A stretch of DNA of 64,000 nucleotides from Sipunculus nudus (Eukaryota; Annelida; Sipuncula; Golfingiida; Sipunculidae), in the NCBI GenBank assembly GCA_026874595.1, contig CM049321.1, positions 19,996,979-20,060,978 of the forward strand. Direction: 5' to 3'. Shown piece after piece: positions 52,801-63,645 of this stretch. How positions within the stretch are numbered: position 1 is the stretch's first letter; each line of letters opens with the position of its first letter. The notes beneath the pieces are model-generated. The model saw nothing but the letters and a program-made list of their open reading frames with translations, did no database searches and was not told where the DNA came from. A program made the position numbers and the translations under genes.

Positions 52801-55800
52801 ATAAATTCTCAAATTTTATGAAATTTATAAAAATTAACCTTCATATATAATGTACATTTCTCCATGTGTAACCAGAGGCTATTGTGTCAGCGAATTAAAA
52901 TCCTTATCAACAGTCTGGAGACATAATAAAAACAAAAAATGACATATTGAATATATTTTTATGTATACTCTACTTTTGTCATATAAAATATTTCTTTCTC
53001 TCTCTCACTGTCTCTCTCTCTCTTTTTCTCTCTCAAAAATATAAGTTTTAATACTTTTATTCAATATTCAATGACACAGTACCTCTAATATATATGACTT
53101 CTTGCTGTGGTTGGATATTTATAAGTGCATAGATGAGGGCTGTTAAAAAAAGTAATCTTCTGCATTCTTAGATTTTTATAATAACCAAACTCACAAGCCA
53201 ATGGATTTTGTTGGCCATAGCTGTAATAGTGAAGTAGCTGATCTATCCATTCAACTGCTAAAGATCCATCCCTTTTGCTGAAAGGATCCGTCTCTGTTCT
53301 TGAGGTCCAGATCTTTCTCTATTACCAGCTGGTTTGGTGATTAATCAGACAAGGTTGGTTGTATTCATCACAGAGCCCTAGGTAGTGCACATCTTAGTAC
53401 AAACCTGTTATTAATGGGTGATACAGACTCGCTCAGAACACTGTAGCATCCATGCAAAGTTGATGACTTGGGTATAGATGTAACCTCATGGTTAAGGCAT
53501 TTAACTACGGAGCAGACAGTATCTGGTTCAATCCACTGGTGCCTCGGAGAATTATGAAATCTTGATAGAACCTCTAAGACTCTTAATGTCTAGATGACAG
53601 TTTTGGATTGTTATAAATCCTAGTCCTATGTATATAATAACCTGAAATGCAGAAAGCTTGATAATTACATATTGTTAATTAATATGATACGAGTTACATC
53701 TATTCTTATTTAATAAGATAGTGCGCCAAAGTGACTAAACAGACCATGGACTTATCCTTAAAAAATAGTGCGGATGACGAAAAAACATGTAAACTTGCAC
53801 AACTGGGAAACTGGTTAAAGGGTCCAAATGACCGAAATCGCAAGTGAAAGGGCTTTGGGTCTCGAAGTAAGGTGGTTCACAAGGATCGAGTTCGGCTCTC
53901 GAATGGCATGGCTGGGTCTCCGCTGCTGGGATCGGTAGAGGGAATGTGGGTTACTTCTGGCTTTGTGGCTGTGGATGCTGTAGCTTTCTAACAAGGACAA
54001 CAACCCAGGAGAGAAGATGGCGCCGTCTACGGCTCCCTGCTTGGCTTGGCGTGGCACTGCGACTGTTGGCTCAGAGAACATGCTTAAGGAGCGCACAGGG
54101 CTGAGGTCTTGACCGCAGCAACCTGTAGCTGCTCGATGAGCGTATACTTCTTTTGGCTTGGCCTTAAAAAATAGTTGATAACTTTGCTATTCACTGTTTG
54201 GCCATACCAGTTCAGAGTTGGTTGTGTTATATGGGTAATTTTATACTGTCCACAGCTCTTGAGCTAATTATTTGATTGTTATTTGTTTCAGCTGCTTTTC
54301 TAACACAGACAGTATGTTTGGATGATACGACAGTCAAGTTTGAAATCTGGGACACAGCAGGCCAGGAACGGTATCACAGTCTGGCTCCCATGTACTACAG
54401 AGGTGCCCAGGCGGCAATCGTAGTCTACGATATCACAAATCAAGTGAGTATTGTACCTCTTTAATATAACCATGGAACCCTCACAGTGACCATAATTCAA
54501 TGCCATGGTATAAATGAGTAGTATTAGGCCAGGAAAAAAAGTATGGTTCTCAGACACCAGCCGCGTCATTTTAACCCCAGCATCAAAAATTTTTATTTTG
54601 ATTTTAATCTTTAAAGAAGATAAAAATTATAATAAAATACAATTTTGATAAGCTTTCCTTTGTTATGTAGTACACTGTTTAGCAAAAAAATTATTTTATG
54701 CTTTTCCCTTATCATGTGACATTTTTATCGAAACATACAAAAACTTGAAGGTAAAAAAAATTGCCCTTCGGCACTGAATTTAAAAAAAAAAGTGCCCTTA
54801 ACCATACCTGTTTTTTGGCCTTTTTAGAAATCAAATATTGTAGATTACAGTATTTCATTAGCAGGTTCTGTGGTTGACTGTGGGGTATCACATAAATGAA
54901 GAAGGATACCACAGTAAAATTAATATTATAATGTACCAGGTGTCCTAGAGTCATTAGTACAAATCAAATATCATAGTGGTGCAGTCCAGCTGTTACTTGC
55001 AGTAACTGTTACAGTCTTACAGACATGCTTACACACATGACTTCCCACATAATACACTTTCTAATGAAAAATATAAGTTTGAAGTCCGGAAAAAATAAAA
55101 GCTTTAATAGAACCACTCAGAGAATCCCAGCCTTATTATAGACATGGCCATTGGACTCAGTGGCATATGACTATAATGCTATTTTGCCAAACAGGTAGTG
55201 GTACAGTTTCTGTAATATCTTGTTATTTCTTCCAGTGCATGATGGTTACACTGTAAATCTAGTAATATTTGGGGTGACTTGGATATTTTCAAGGATTGAG
55301 AATTTGAAGAATTTGACAGCTAGTGTTATGGATCAGAGTTCTTGATTTTTGGTGTATTCGGCAAGTCATTGAAAGGGCTTGTTGATTATGTTCCTAGGGC
55401 TGAAAGTTTGGGATGTTGTGGTATCAAAACAATCCCTCCGCTGATTTTAATTGTATTCGCCAAAACAGAGTTGTGTTGATACTATGTTTTCACGCCACCA
55501 CCGCCGCCGCCGCTGCCGCGTAGGTGTCCGGAAAACTCCTCCATAACTGCTGGGCGGAATTTTACGAAACCCGGGATTACGTTCGGGTCACATGTGAACT
55601 GCTGCGCCCCAATTTTGTTTTGACCTCTGACCTTTCCTCTGCGCTCTGCGTCCGTTTGTGCATCTGTTTCCAGACATAAACCCACTTATCTCGGGAACCG
55701 TTTGACCTATCAGGAAAATTTTTTTCACAAATGTAGCCCTTGGAGAGCTTTATAACATACACAAAAAATGGTGGCGCCACCTGCAACCATCTGTTCGTCT

Positions 55801-58800
55801 GCCTTGGGTTAAAATCACTCCTATCTCTGCAGTGGTTTGACTAATTCACCTGAAATTGGGCATGCTTGTACATCCTGGATAGCTTTTCTGATTTTATGAC
55901 AGGTGGCACCACCTACACTCACGTTTACGCTGCAGACATCCAAGCTCATATCTCGGGAACCGTTTGACCGATTGGGCCAAAATTTTGCATGTGTATAGAT
56001 CTCACATAGCTCTTTATCATACACAAAACTGGTGGCGCCACCTGCACCCATTTTTGCACAGCTCCCGTCTATCTGTCTGCCATGGGATAAAATCACTCAT
56101 ATCTCAGCAGTGGTTTGACATATCTGCCTAAAATTTTGCAGGTTTATACATCCCCAACAGCTCTCTTGATTTTATGACAGGTGGCACCACCTACATTCTA
56201 GTTTATGCAGCAGATATCCAAGCTCATATCTTGGGAACCGTTTGACAGATTGGGCCAAAGTTTTGCATGTGTATAGTTCTCACATAGCTCTTTATCATAC
56301 GCAAAACTGGTGGCGCCACCTGCAACCATTTTTGCACAGCGTCCATCTGTTTGTCTGCCAAGGGCAGAAATCACCCATATACATGTAGTGGTTTGACTTA
56401 TCTGCCTTAAATTTGTATACAACTTGGACAGCTTTCTGGATTTTGTGGTAGGTGGCGCAACCTACATACACAATTTGGCTGCAGACACTTCACTCTATTT
56501 CCCCTTGCCACTCAATCCATGCCTCACTTCACCCGTTCCACTCTGATTTAGGCGGATACACGTAGAGCTTGTCGACTACCCGTATTCTAGTTATAACTAT
56601 GAGCAAGGTAGCTCAAAAGTGTATCATAAATCTTTATCAAACTTGACACATGCATAGATAGGGGTGAGAACAAAATTAATAACTGCATATGCTGTTTTAA
56701 TAAAAACAAGATATCAAGCATTCATATTCCCAGTTCAGCAATGTATTATTTGATAACGCTTGGCTGGTTTGTGATCTTTTAGTTTACTTCCAATTAGATC
56801 CCATGACAGTGGTTTATATATTCATAATGAGCTTGATAAGATCAGTGATAAGAGACTTGAGTTCATTATATATGGTTTTATGGCCGGTGTGCCCCTTAAC
56901 CGCAGTGAGATAAGTCCGACTGCTCCTGTAATCTGACAGAGTATCTCTTCAGTGGACAGAAGGTTTCCAGTGTATTCTCCAAGTTGGACATATTACTGTG
57001 TCTACCCCACACTAGAGGTTGCCTGCCAAGCTATCAGCTGTCAAAAATCAATTGAATGTTTCCTGGGGTTTTTGCTGAGCTGGAAATGCAGATGGAAACA
57101 ACTCAGCTATTTAGTTTCTGTAGCTGTTTGATCCCACTCACAGTGTAAATCTGGTATCAGGTTCTTATATTTGCTAAGTGAAACTCTCAACTCTCTTTTA
57201 AAGTTACTAATTTTACAAGTGGAGTTGTGATTGAATTTTGAAAACCTGATCCTGTTCAAGAAAAACTACCTGCTGAAACCATTTTCTGTGCAATTTTATA
57301 AGCAAAGCTGACATGTTTGAAAGGTTCCATAAGAAAGATATCATAAGATTTCAAGCTGTTAACATTATAATTCTATCATTACTTGCAATTGCAGGACTCA
57401 TTTAGTCGAGCAAAGACATGGGTGAAAGAACTACAGCGACAAGCCAGCCCCAACATTGTGATAGCCCTAGCCGGTAACAAGGCCGATCTAGCCAACAAGA
57501 GGATGGTGGAATATGAAGTAAGTGTCATTTACCCCTCTCACACAGCAAATCTGCTGAAACCATTTTGGCCAAGGCGGATTGTGCTGAAACCATTTTGGCC
57601 AAGGCAGATTGTGCCCAAACCATTTTGGCCAAGGTAGATCGTGCCCAAACTGTTTTGGCCAAGGCTGGCTGTGCCCAAACTAATTTTGCCAAGGCAGATT
57701 GTGCCCAAACTGTTTTGGTCAATGCAGATTGTGCCCAAACCATTTTGGCCGAGGTAGATTGTGCCCAAACTGTTTTGGCCAAGGCTGGCTGTGCCCAAAA
57801 TAATTTTGCCAAGGCAGATTGTGCCCAAACTGTTTTGGTCAATGCAGCTTGTGCCCAAATTATTTTGGCCAAGGCAGATTGTGCTCAAACCATATTGGCC
57901 AATTCAGATTGTGGCAAAACCATTTTTGCCCAGGCAGATGGTACCCAAAACATATTAGCCAAGGCAGTTTGCAGAAACTTGTGCTTTCATATGTCAGATA
58001 AAACAAAAACAGTTTGGGGCCAAGGCCCCAAGTGTCAAGTACATGTGGTGTGAAGCCTCACCAACAAAGACATCATATGAAGCAAAATATTTGTACTAAA
58101 TGGCCACACATGTTATCAACACAAACATCTGTGTACTGTCACTCTATTTTCACAACAAAAGAAAACACTTAAAAAACGCCCACGTGCCAGCTCCTTTATT
58201 TATATAGGGTCCTCCTTTGTTGTCAGTTTCATTCCAGGGCCATGCATCAGAGCACAGTGATGTCACATGTTTGGTGATGCTTGTTGATTTCATTTGGGGA
58301 GGTTGCGTCACTTGAGTGCCAGGCTGATATGAACCCACTGTTTTAAATGAGTGCAAGCTGGATCAATCACAGACATTGATATGATTCTTTAAGGATGTGT
58401 TGTATCACGTGTGGTGGGGCTTTTTTATCTGGGTGATAAAATGCATGGCCATTTTATTATTTCAGGCCTGCCAACTTGTCTGATTTAATCAGATTTCAAA
58501 GTCAGATTTTTAAGATTTTTGGCAGCAGGAAATTGTATAAGTAGGATTTATGAATATACTGGGAAAAGAAATTCATTCTGCTAATCAATAGATTTCTTGC
58601 CAGTAAACTCTGATTGAACTTTGTGTATTCATTTGTCATTCATTCATTCTGATACTCCATTAATCCCGAGCAGTTAAAACTCGATTTGTGGTAGTTTTTA
58701 CTCACTGAGTTGCATACTGTAAACTTTGTGTGTGCATATGCTAATAAAATGTAACCTTTCAACTGTGGCATGAGCATAAATGTATTGACCTTTAAGAACA

Positions 58801-61800
58801 ATATTGTAATGTTTTACTGAAATATAATGCAAGGCTCTTAATAAGTAGTATCGCTTCACAATTTGCGATGCAAAATGGACCTGTTGCAAACCAATTTCTG
58901 TTCACTATTGCTGTGTCTGCGAATAAATTGAAATGCATGTCTCATCTTTTGAGGAGAACGATTTCTTGGATGCCCTGCCTGGTGTAATGCAGCCATTACA
59001 ATGTGCACATATTATAAATGCAGGTGCATGACAAAAGACTGTGGCATTTAGTTAATTCTCCTGTGAGCGAGCCTCATTGAACAACGTATAAACTGTTCAG
59101 CTGATATGTGCTTGCTGCATAAGTATCCCCAGAAAACCAATCCTGTTGACCCCCGTGACACCTGACCCACACAAATGACATTTGATCAATGTCATTTGAC
59201 CCATGAGTCCATAGGTTGACTTAATTTGCATAGCCCCCCTGGTGTAACTGTCTGACAATTGTATTTTGCATGGAAGAAAGATCTTACTTGGGTGGGCTGG
59301 AAGTGAAAGCTTTCACCAAAGTGAACCAAAGAAAAAAATATTTGTAATTATTTTAGCAAAGCAAATTATCTACATTCATTAAATGGGCAGTATGCACTTT
59401 AAATGTGCCAGTTTTTACTGTAATCATAAGAGAAAACCAGGTTTAATAAAGTGTCAATATATTTTACATCGTCAGTTATTAGACAACTTTTATAAGTCTG
59501 TCAAAATGCCAATTATTGCTTTCATCTGAAAATGGGGTGAAAAATAAAAATATGTTCTTATGCTCTCAATCCTATAATTTGGTCCGTTTTTCCAGGCATT
59601 TTGTGGTTGTGAAACGCTTACATAGGCCTACTTGCTCGGATACTGATATACGTACTTGACTTTGAAATCCTGCCTTTGCAGCAAATAAAAAGATGTTTAT
59701 GTTTTGAATTATATTTGGAAGGTTTTCTGTTATATTATAAAAATATAAACAACATAGCCCATATGGAAAGGCCTGTCAGATGAACAAAGCAGTGACGCAG
59801 TGTTGTAGGGTGTGGCATCGATGTCAACCGCACAGTGTTGTAAAGTGATCTTCATAAGTGTCATTGACTGCACATTCCTTTTAATTTCCAGAGGAAAATG
59901 CAAACATTTTTAAAGAAATATGATAATAACATGATATTTAGTGAATTTCATGCAAAGTAAACACGTGTGTCTTAAGGTATCAAAGGTAACCCATCTGTTA
60001 GTTACTGCAGCTGCATACTGTGGTTGGCTTCATATTCGCGAGGCTGAAATTTCGCGATTTTTCCATTTTTAATGTTTTGCGAGGGTTTCATTTTCGCGAT
60101 CTCACAAGAACCTATATCAAATCTTTGGCAAAGCCATATACCTGTGTGTATTATAAAATGAGAATAAGTCATGAGTTTGTGACATTTCCTTATATAATGA
60201 TAGGCCCGCACACACAGCATAGGTGGCTTAGTTCAAATTTAAGGCTTACATTTCCCTATACCTGCAAGGATGTAATTTATTAAAAAAATTCTCTCTGTTT
60301 TAACCTATTACCATACAAGTATTGATTACACTGAATAAGAAGGACATTCTCAATTTGCCGATTATTCCCGAGGGTTTCATTTTCGCGATTATTTCCCATT
60401 CGCGAATATCGCGAAATTAAAACCCTCGCGAACAAAAAGGCAACCACAGTATTTATAATAATATTTGTAATAATTGTACTGAAGATGCATGGTATTATAA
60501 ATTGAGGTCCATGACAAGGTCGAAGGAATAGACTTGCAATTTTATTGCCTTTATTTCATTACATCTTGGTGTTCATGGTGGTTTTCTAAGCTTCTCCTGG
60601 ACCTTATATTCAATTTATCTGTCAAGCTTTTACTTCTTCTCTCATGAGGAAAAAATAATTTTTTAACACTAACATGAAACATTAAAAAGAAAAAGTATAT
60701 ATTGAGGCCCTGCACTTTGAAACCCACTCCCCCATTTTGGTGACCAGGTGGGGGATCTGCCATCAAATGTCCCAGAAGCTCGATCAGACACTCCTTTAAC
60801 ATTTTAGAACTTACATGTAAGCAAATTTAACTCTGTTTTATACACATTTTAGGGCATGTCCATCCTCCCTCTTACAATGTAACATTTGTGGTCACCTTGT
60901 TCTCTGTTCAACCAACCTGTGTCCAGCTTTTTTTTTTATTTTTAACAAATTTTCTTTAAAGTTTATATTTTTCAGTAATTTCATAGAAAACTGCCTATGA
61001 AAATGAGGTTATGAAAACCTTTAAATGCAGCAGCCTTTGGGGGGGGGGGGGGGGAGGGCAGGGTTGGCGCTTGACTCTAGCAGGGCCATAAGGCAGGTCC
61101 CAGGACCCCATCCATCAAGGGCAAGTGCCTTTGGCACTCACACTGAAGATATTTAGCTTTCAAATGTTTCCAGGTCTGTAAATCCCATTTCTTGCCCTAA
61201 ATTCTGAACAAACTGGAATGTTCAGGCATAATACCTAGAACCCTAGTATTGTTATGATTTTAATGCGTTGTATCTTCCTCAGGAGGCACAAGCATATGCA
61301 GAAGAAAACAGCTTACTCTTTATGGAGACATCTGCCAAGACAGCAATGAATGTGAACGACATATTTCTGGCAATAGGTAAGACCACTGTATCTGTTAGTG
61401 AGACAGTGAAACAAGTCTATTCCAACTATAATTTTGAGGAAATGGGTGTGGTGAAAATTACCCATTACTCCACCCTAAACTTTGCCAATGCAAGTCCCTA
61501 CCAAACTCTACGTAGATAGATTCTCATCTGGATACTGTCCTCTGAATACTTAATGTCACATCCCTAAGCCATTAATGAACCCTGACAGGTTTATTTCTCC
61601 CAGTTTTGTTGAAATTGCTCAAGTGGGGCTGCCATTTTACGTGCACACTGAAATCTGGATATCTCAGGATGAATGTTGAAATTATGGGTATACCACCACT
61701 CTGACTAAACTAATAAAAAAATATGCCACATGAAAATTGACCTATTGACAACAATTTCTGTCAGTTCTAAATATAAGCCAGGACTTCATAACCATAAAAC

Positions 61801-63645
61801 CCACACTATTCCATGTTGCGATTAAAAGGATCAGTTTCCAGACCATGTATTGTCATCATATAGGGTACACACATTGTGGACACTTGGAAAAATATTTTCC
61901 AGTAAATTTTGCCCTAATTAATAGGCCTACTCAAGCACAGTTCATGACATTTATTTTTAGTCTAGATATATAGAAGGAGGGGGGGGGGGGGGGTGTTGTA
62001 GATGTATATATAGTAGTTTCTGAAATTTGCAACAGATGGCATCACCTACCAAAGATTTTTCCCTGCACCTTTTAGTTTTCAAGTCCTATGACCTGACAAT
62101 ACAGGGCTTTTGAACATATTGTGACAGTCCTAAAAATAAACTTAGTTTATGCTTTAATCTAAAAGTGTTTGGAGTCCGTTGTTTAATCCTCTTTGTTGAC
62201 TGTAAGATTAAAGCCATGGATGATTGAATATTAATTGATTATTTTATTTACTGGTTCCGGTTCTTACATTTTCAACATTTGAAGAACCCTTTGTCATTCT
62301 GACTGTTCGGGCATTTTTTTTCATTTCACAGTGCCAGATGTTCTTGCCACAAACATAGCAGTATTTGTCACAGTTGATGATGCTTAACAAATCATGCTTT
62401 TGTGAATTTATATGCCTCTCTGTGACGGGAAATTATGGTATACCCACCATATGTCTACCCATCTGTCTGTCTGTCCGTTAACTTTTCGTGTTACAGGGAT
62501 AACTTGCTGGGGCTTTGAAGGATTTCACAAAACTTACCATAACTTCTAACCAATAGATTATCTTTCCAGAGTTTGATAATGGGCAAAATCTGTGCATATT
62601 TAATAAGGTCAAAGGTCACTAGCCTACTTTGTGGTGTCGCCCAGATAACTTGCAAGGAATATGATGGATTTTGATAAAACTCAACAGAAATGTTAATTAA
62701 TAAAATATCTCAAATAAGTTGGATTTCCAGCAAAATCCACACATATTTAATGAGGTCAGAGGTCACCACACCTTGGAGGCACTGTGATCACTTAACAAAA
62801 ATCTGATGGATTTTCATATAACTTGTGATGAGTATTAACCAATACAGTTTCTCATCTGAATTACATTCTCAACTAATTCATGCATATTTAATGAAGTCAG
62901 AGGTAAAAAAAAAAATTAAATGAGCATGTTATGCACCAATTGCAGTGCTCTTGTTCAGAATTCTCAACCTCACAATCTCATTGTATATGTGTATATCAGA
63001 ATTGTTTCTGAATGATAACCTGAAATTGCAACCAACTTAAAAGACCATATAGAAAAATTACCAGTCTTTAGAATAATCATTCAATTGACATGATTCTAAA
63101 ATCTGATCACTAATGTTAGTCCCATTTGTGAAAATAGGGGTACATTGCTATAATGGGAATCAGTGTCCCATTTTAGAGACATTTTAATCCTCTGAATTAA
63201 TAATTTGAGGACCAAAGCCAATAAAAAACTGTTGTAATACTCATCAATTACTGGTTATTCTAGGATTTAGCCTAGTGGTTTAGGTGCTGTACTTTGGAGC
63301 TTACATACCCAGTTTGAACCATATAGCATAATAATGAAATCTTACTGGAACCTCATCGATTTGCTCCAACATCTTAAACCGTTGCATTTTAAAAACCTGA
63401 ATCCGGGAAGGCTTATTAACAACATTTGCTTCTTATCATATAGATACCTTCATCCATGTTCAAAAGACATGCAGCGCCACCTACAAAAAATATTTTCTGG
63501 TCCACAGAGATGTGTTGATGTTTCTCTTATATTTTCAGCCAAGAAGCTCCCGAAGAATGAGCAAGGGGGTCAAGGACCAAGTCCACGAGGGGGTATAGAA
63601 CTAAGTAATGGCAACCAGCCCAGTGGCAGCTCGTGCTGCAAGTGA
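40669..63645 (+). CDS. RAB5: Rab5 small GTPase, early endosome; 5 coding exons
   Basis: Join 40669-40831, 54292-54443, 57395-57517, 61283-61376, 63539-63645; 212 aa, all in phase with GT-AG sites. All G motifs are intact: P-loop GESAVGKS (27-34), switch I Thr52, WDTAGQE with Gln79, NKAD (133-136), ETSAK (161-165). The C-terminus SSCCK gives the two cysteines for geranylgeranylation. In the family Rab5 drives early endosome fusion and endocytic traffic. It is closest to vertebrate RAB5A/B/C as a single pre-duplication orthologue (inference). Length is normal (about 215). The first coding intron is 13.5 kb; intron positions after STIG, before AKKLP and elsewhere appear to match vertebrate genes. 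The neighbour EFHB is divergent. Confidence 0.98.
42395..42780 (+). repeat. Interspersed repeat family D, copy 1
   Basis: TGTGGTATACCCACAATCC, CTTTTAGTGTCGTTGCGAT, GATGGATTTTCATGAAAC, TGCATATTTAATAGGTCAGAG and a second GATAAGATGGATTTTGA block. Same order at 44,670 and 62,430. Confidence 0.7.
44240..44345 (-). mobile_element. tRNA-derived SINE head, minus orientation
   Basis: On the minus strand CCTAGTGGTCAAGCCGTC resembles an A-box and GTGAGTTCAAGACTG a B-box, about 35 nt apart. Confidence 0.4.
44453..44605. mobile_element. Truncated copy of the TTAA MITE
   Basis: TTAAAGGGGCC start, then AGGCCAGAAAC, TTTGTTTATATC.GCATGTTTATAA and GGGGG, parallel to 11,034-11,180. The right half is missing. 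Confidence 0.55.
44670..44880 (+). repeat. Interspersed repeat family D, copy 2
   Basis: TATTATGGTATACCAACTG, CTTTTAGTGTCGCTGGGAT, GATGGATTTTCAAGAAATTC and CACATATTTAATAAGGTCA; shorter than the other copies. Followed by an AT-rich stretch of repeated TAATC/GATTA motifs (44,880-45,010). Confidence 0.7.
46168..46360. repeat. 97-bp tandem duplication, apparently identical copies
   Basis: The unit starting AGAATTTCACTATACTGACC and ending CAGAATTAAGTG occurs at 46,168 and again at 46,265, with no difference seen by eye. Confidence 0.95.
47150..47650. repeat. Diverged direct repeat, about 365 bp apart
   Basis: GAGCTGAAGGATTATTT...GCTAGAAACAGTGCCAGTGATAT at 47,170-47,260 recurs as GAGCTACAGGATTATTT...GCTAGAAACAGTGCCAGTCATAT at 47,540-47,630. 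Confidence 0.7.
48935..51354. mobile_element. TTAA-family MITE interrupted by the 49.3-kb foldback element
   Basis: The left part 48,935-49,322 follows the 11.03 kb copy block by block. The right part 51,291-51,354 (ACACAGAAGAAGCCAGAAATC to GTAGGTGAATGGGC) continues exactly where the left part stopped. The outer ends are decayed. Confidence 0.8.
49323..51290. mobile_element. Long-inverted-repeat (foldback-like) DNA transposon, intact ends
   Basis: Ends TGTCAAGGCCCAGATCGC and GCAATCTGGGCCTTGACA. Inverted arms are about 270 bp (49,323-49,592 and 51,020-51,290), each built from several GGACGGATCTTAGATC-type palindromic blocks alternating with GCGATC boxes. TATA on both sides fits a TA or TATA target duplication. 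The AT-rich interior (49.6-51.0 kb) codes for nothing recognisable, so it is presumably non-autonomous. Confidence 0.85.
52336..52650. repeat. 157-bp tandem duplication, diverged
   Basis: AACTGTCTGAGAAAC, CACCAAAAGTCAAAAACGAA, CCAAATCATTATTGAC and ATCTTCACTAATAG blocks occur twice with a period of about 157 bp. Confidence 0.85.
53477..53590 (+). mobile_element. tRNA-derived SINE, family 2
   Basis: CCTCATGGTTAAGGCATT (A-box) and TCTGGTTCAATCC (B-box), then ATTATGAAATCTTGATAGAACCTC, shared with the copy at 63,265. Confidence 0.55.
53815..54140. other. GC-richer, weakly open segment upstream of RAB5 exon 2
   Basis: About 330 bp with higher GC and CpG than the surrounding intron and a 93-codon minus-strand frame. 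The translation is Ser/Arg/His-rich with no family I recognise, and no splice sites frame it convincingly. It could be a relic of a coding or repeat insertion. Confidence 0.3.
54292..54443 (+). CDS. RAB5: RAB5 coding exon 2 (residues 55-105)
   Basis: Acceptor TTATTTGTTTCAG. Reads [12 protein letters not shown], then [11 protein letters not shown], to VVYDITNQ; donor CAA|GTGAGT. Confidence 0.98.
55485..56560. repeat. Tandem array of about 265-bp units with GGTGGCGCCACC palindromes
   Basis: CTCGGGAACCGTTTGACC recurs near 55,690, 55,960 and 56,235. The perfect 12-bp palindrome GGTGGCGCCACC lies at 55,770, 56,031 and 56,309, with the variant GGTGGCACCACC between. A (CGC)n-like run opens the array at 55,497. 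Minus-strand open frames here follow the periodicity. Confidence 0.85.
57395..57517 (+). CDS. RAB5: RAB5 coding exon 3 (residues 106-146)
   Basis: [16 protein letters not shown] to [15 protein letters not shown]; acceptor CAATTGCAG, donor GAA|GTAAGT. A 30-bp minisatellite begins within 30 nt of this donor. Confidence 0.98.
57546..57965. repeat. 30-bp minisatellite, about 14 units
   Basis: Units of TTTTGGCCAAGGCAGATTGT followed by GCCCAAACCA. The length divides by 3, so frames stay open on both strands (a 162-codon plus frame reads [10 protein letters not shown] repeats). Neither frame is linked to splice sites as a gene. Confidence 0.95.
60015..60452. mobile_element. CG-motif MITE in RAB5 intron
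   Basis: Imperfect inverted ends ATACTGTGGTTGGC and GCAACCACAGTAT. Subterminal TTCGCGA/TCGCGAA motifs recur at least eight times. Non-coding. Confidence 0.75.
61283..61376 (+). CDS. RAB5: RAB5 coding exon 4 (residues 147-177)
   Basis: Acceptor [38 protein letters not shown]; donor ATAG|GTAAGA, phase 1. Confidence 0.98.
62430..62930 (+). repeat. Interspersed repeat family D, copy 3 (longest)
   Basis: ATTATGGTATACCCACC, CCGTTAACTTTTCGTG, then three successive GATGGATTTT...TGCATATTTAATGAGGTC sub-blocks, suggesting an internal period of about 150 bp. Confidence 0.7.
63265..63360 (+). mobile_element. tRNA-derived SINE, family 2
   Basis: GCCTAGTGGTTTAGGTGC (A-box) and CAGTTTGAACC (B-box), then ATAATGAAATCTTACTGGAACCTC as in the 53.5 kb copy. 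Confidence 0.5.
63539..63645 (+). CDS. RAB5: RAB5 coding exon 5: hypervariable tail and prenylation site (residues 178-212)
   Basis: Acceptor [23 protein letters not shown], a Gly/Ser/Asn-rich hypervariable region, and terminal CCK. Stop TGA. Confidence 0.97.

Larger units (their letters stand above)
40832..54291 (+). other. RAB5 first coding intron, 13.5 kb
   Basis: No other supported gene. It contains repeat family D copies, a SINE, a MITE fragment, a 97-bp duplication, the MITE plus foldback nest at 48.9-51.35 kb, a 157-bp duplication, a (TC)n tract at 52,998-53,034 and a GC-richer segment just before exon 2. The 132-codon frame at 41,398-41,796 has no recognisable protein. Confidence 0.7.

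Noticed and set aside
57565-58053. 162-codon [10 protein letters not shown] repeat protein, plus minus-strand counterparts of 115-116 codons
   Set aside because: A 30-bp repeat keeps every frame open. It lies in a RAB5 intron with no splice or start evidence, so it is treated as a minisatellite.
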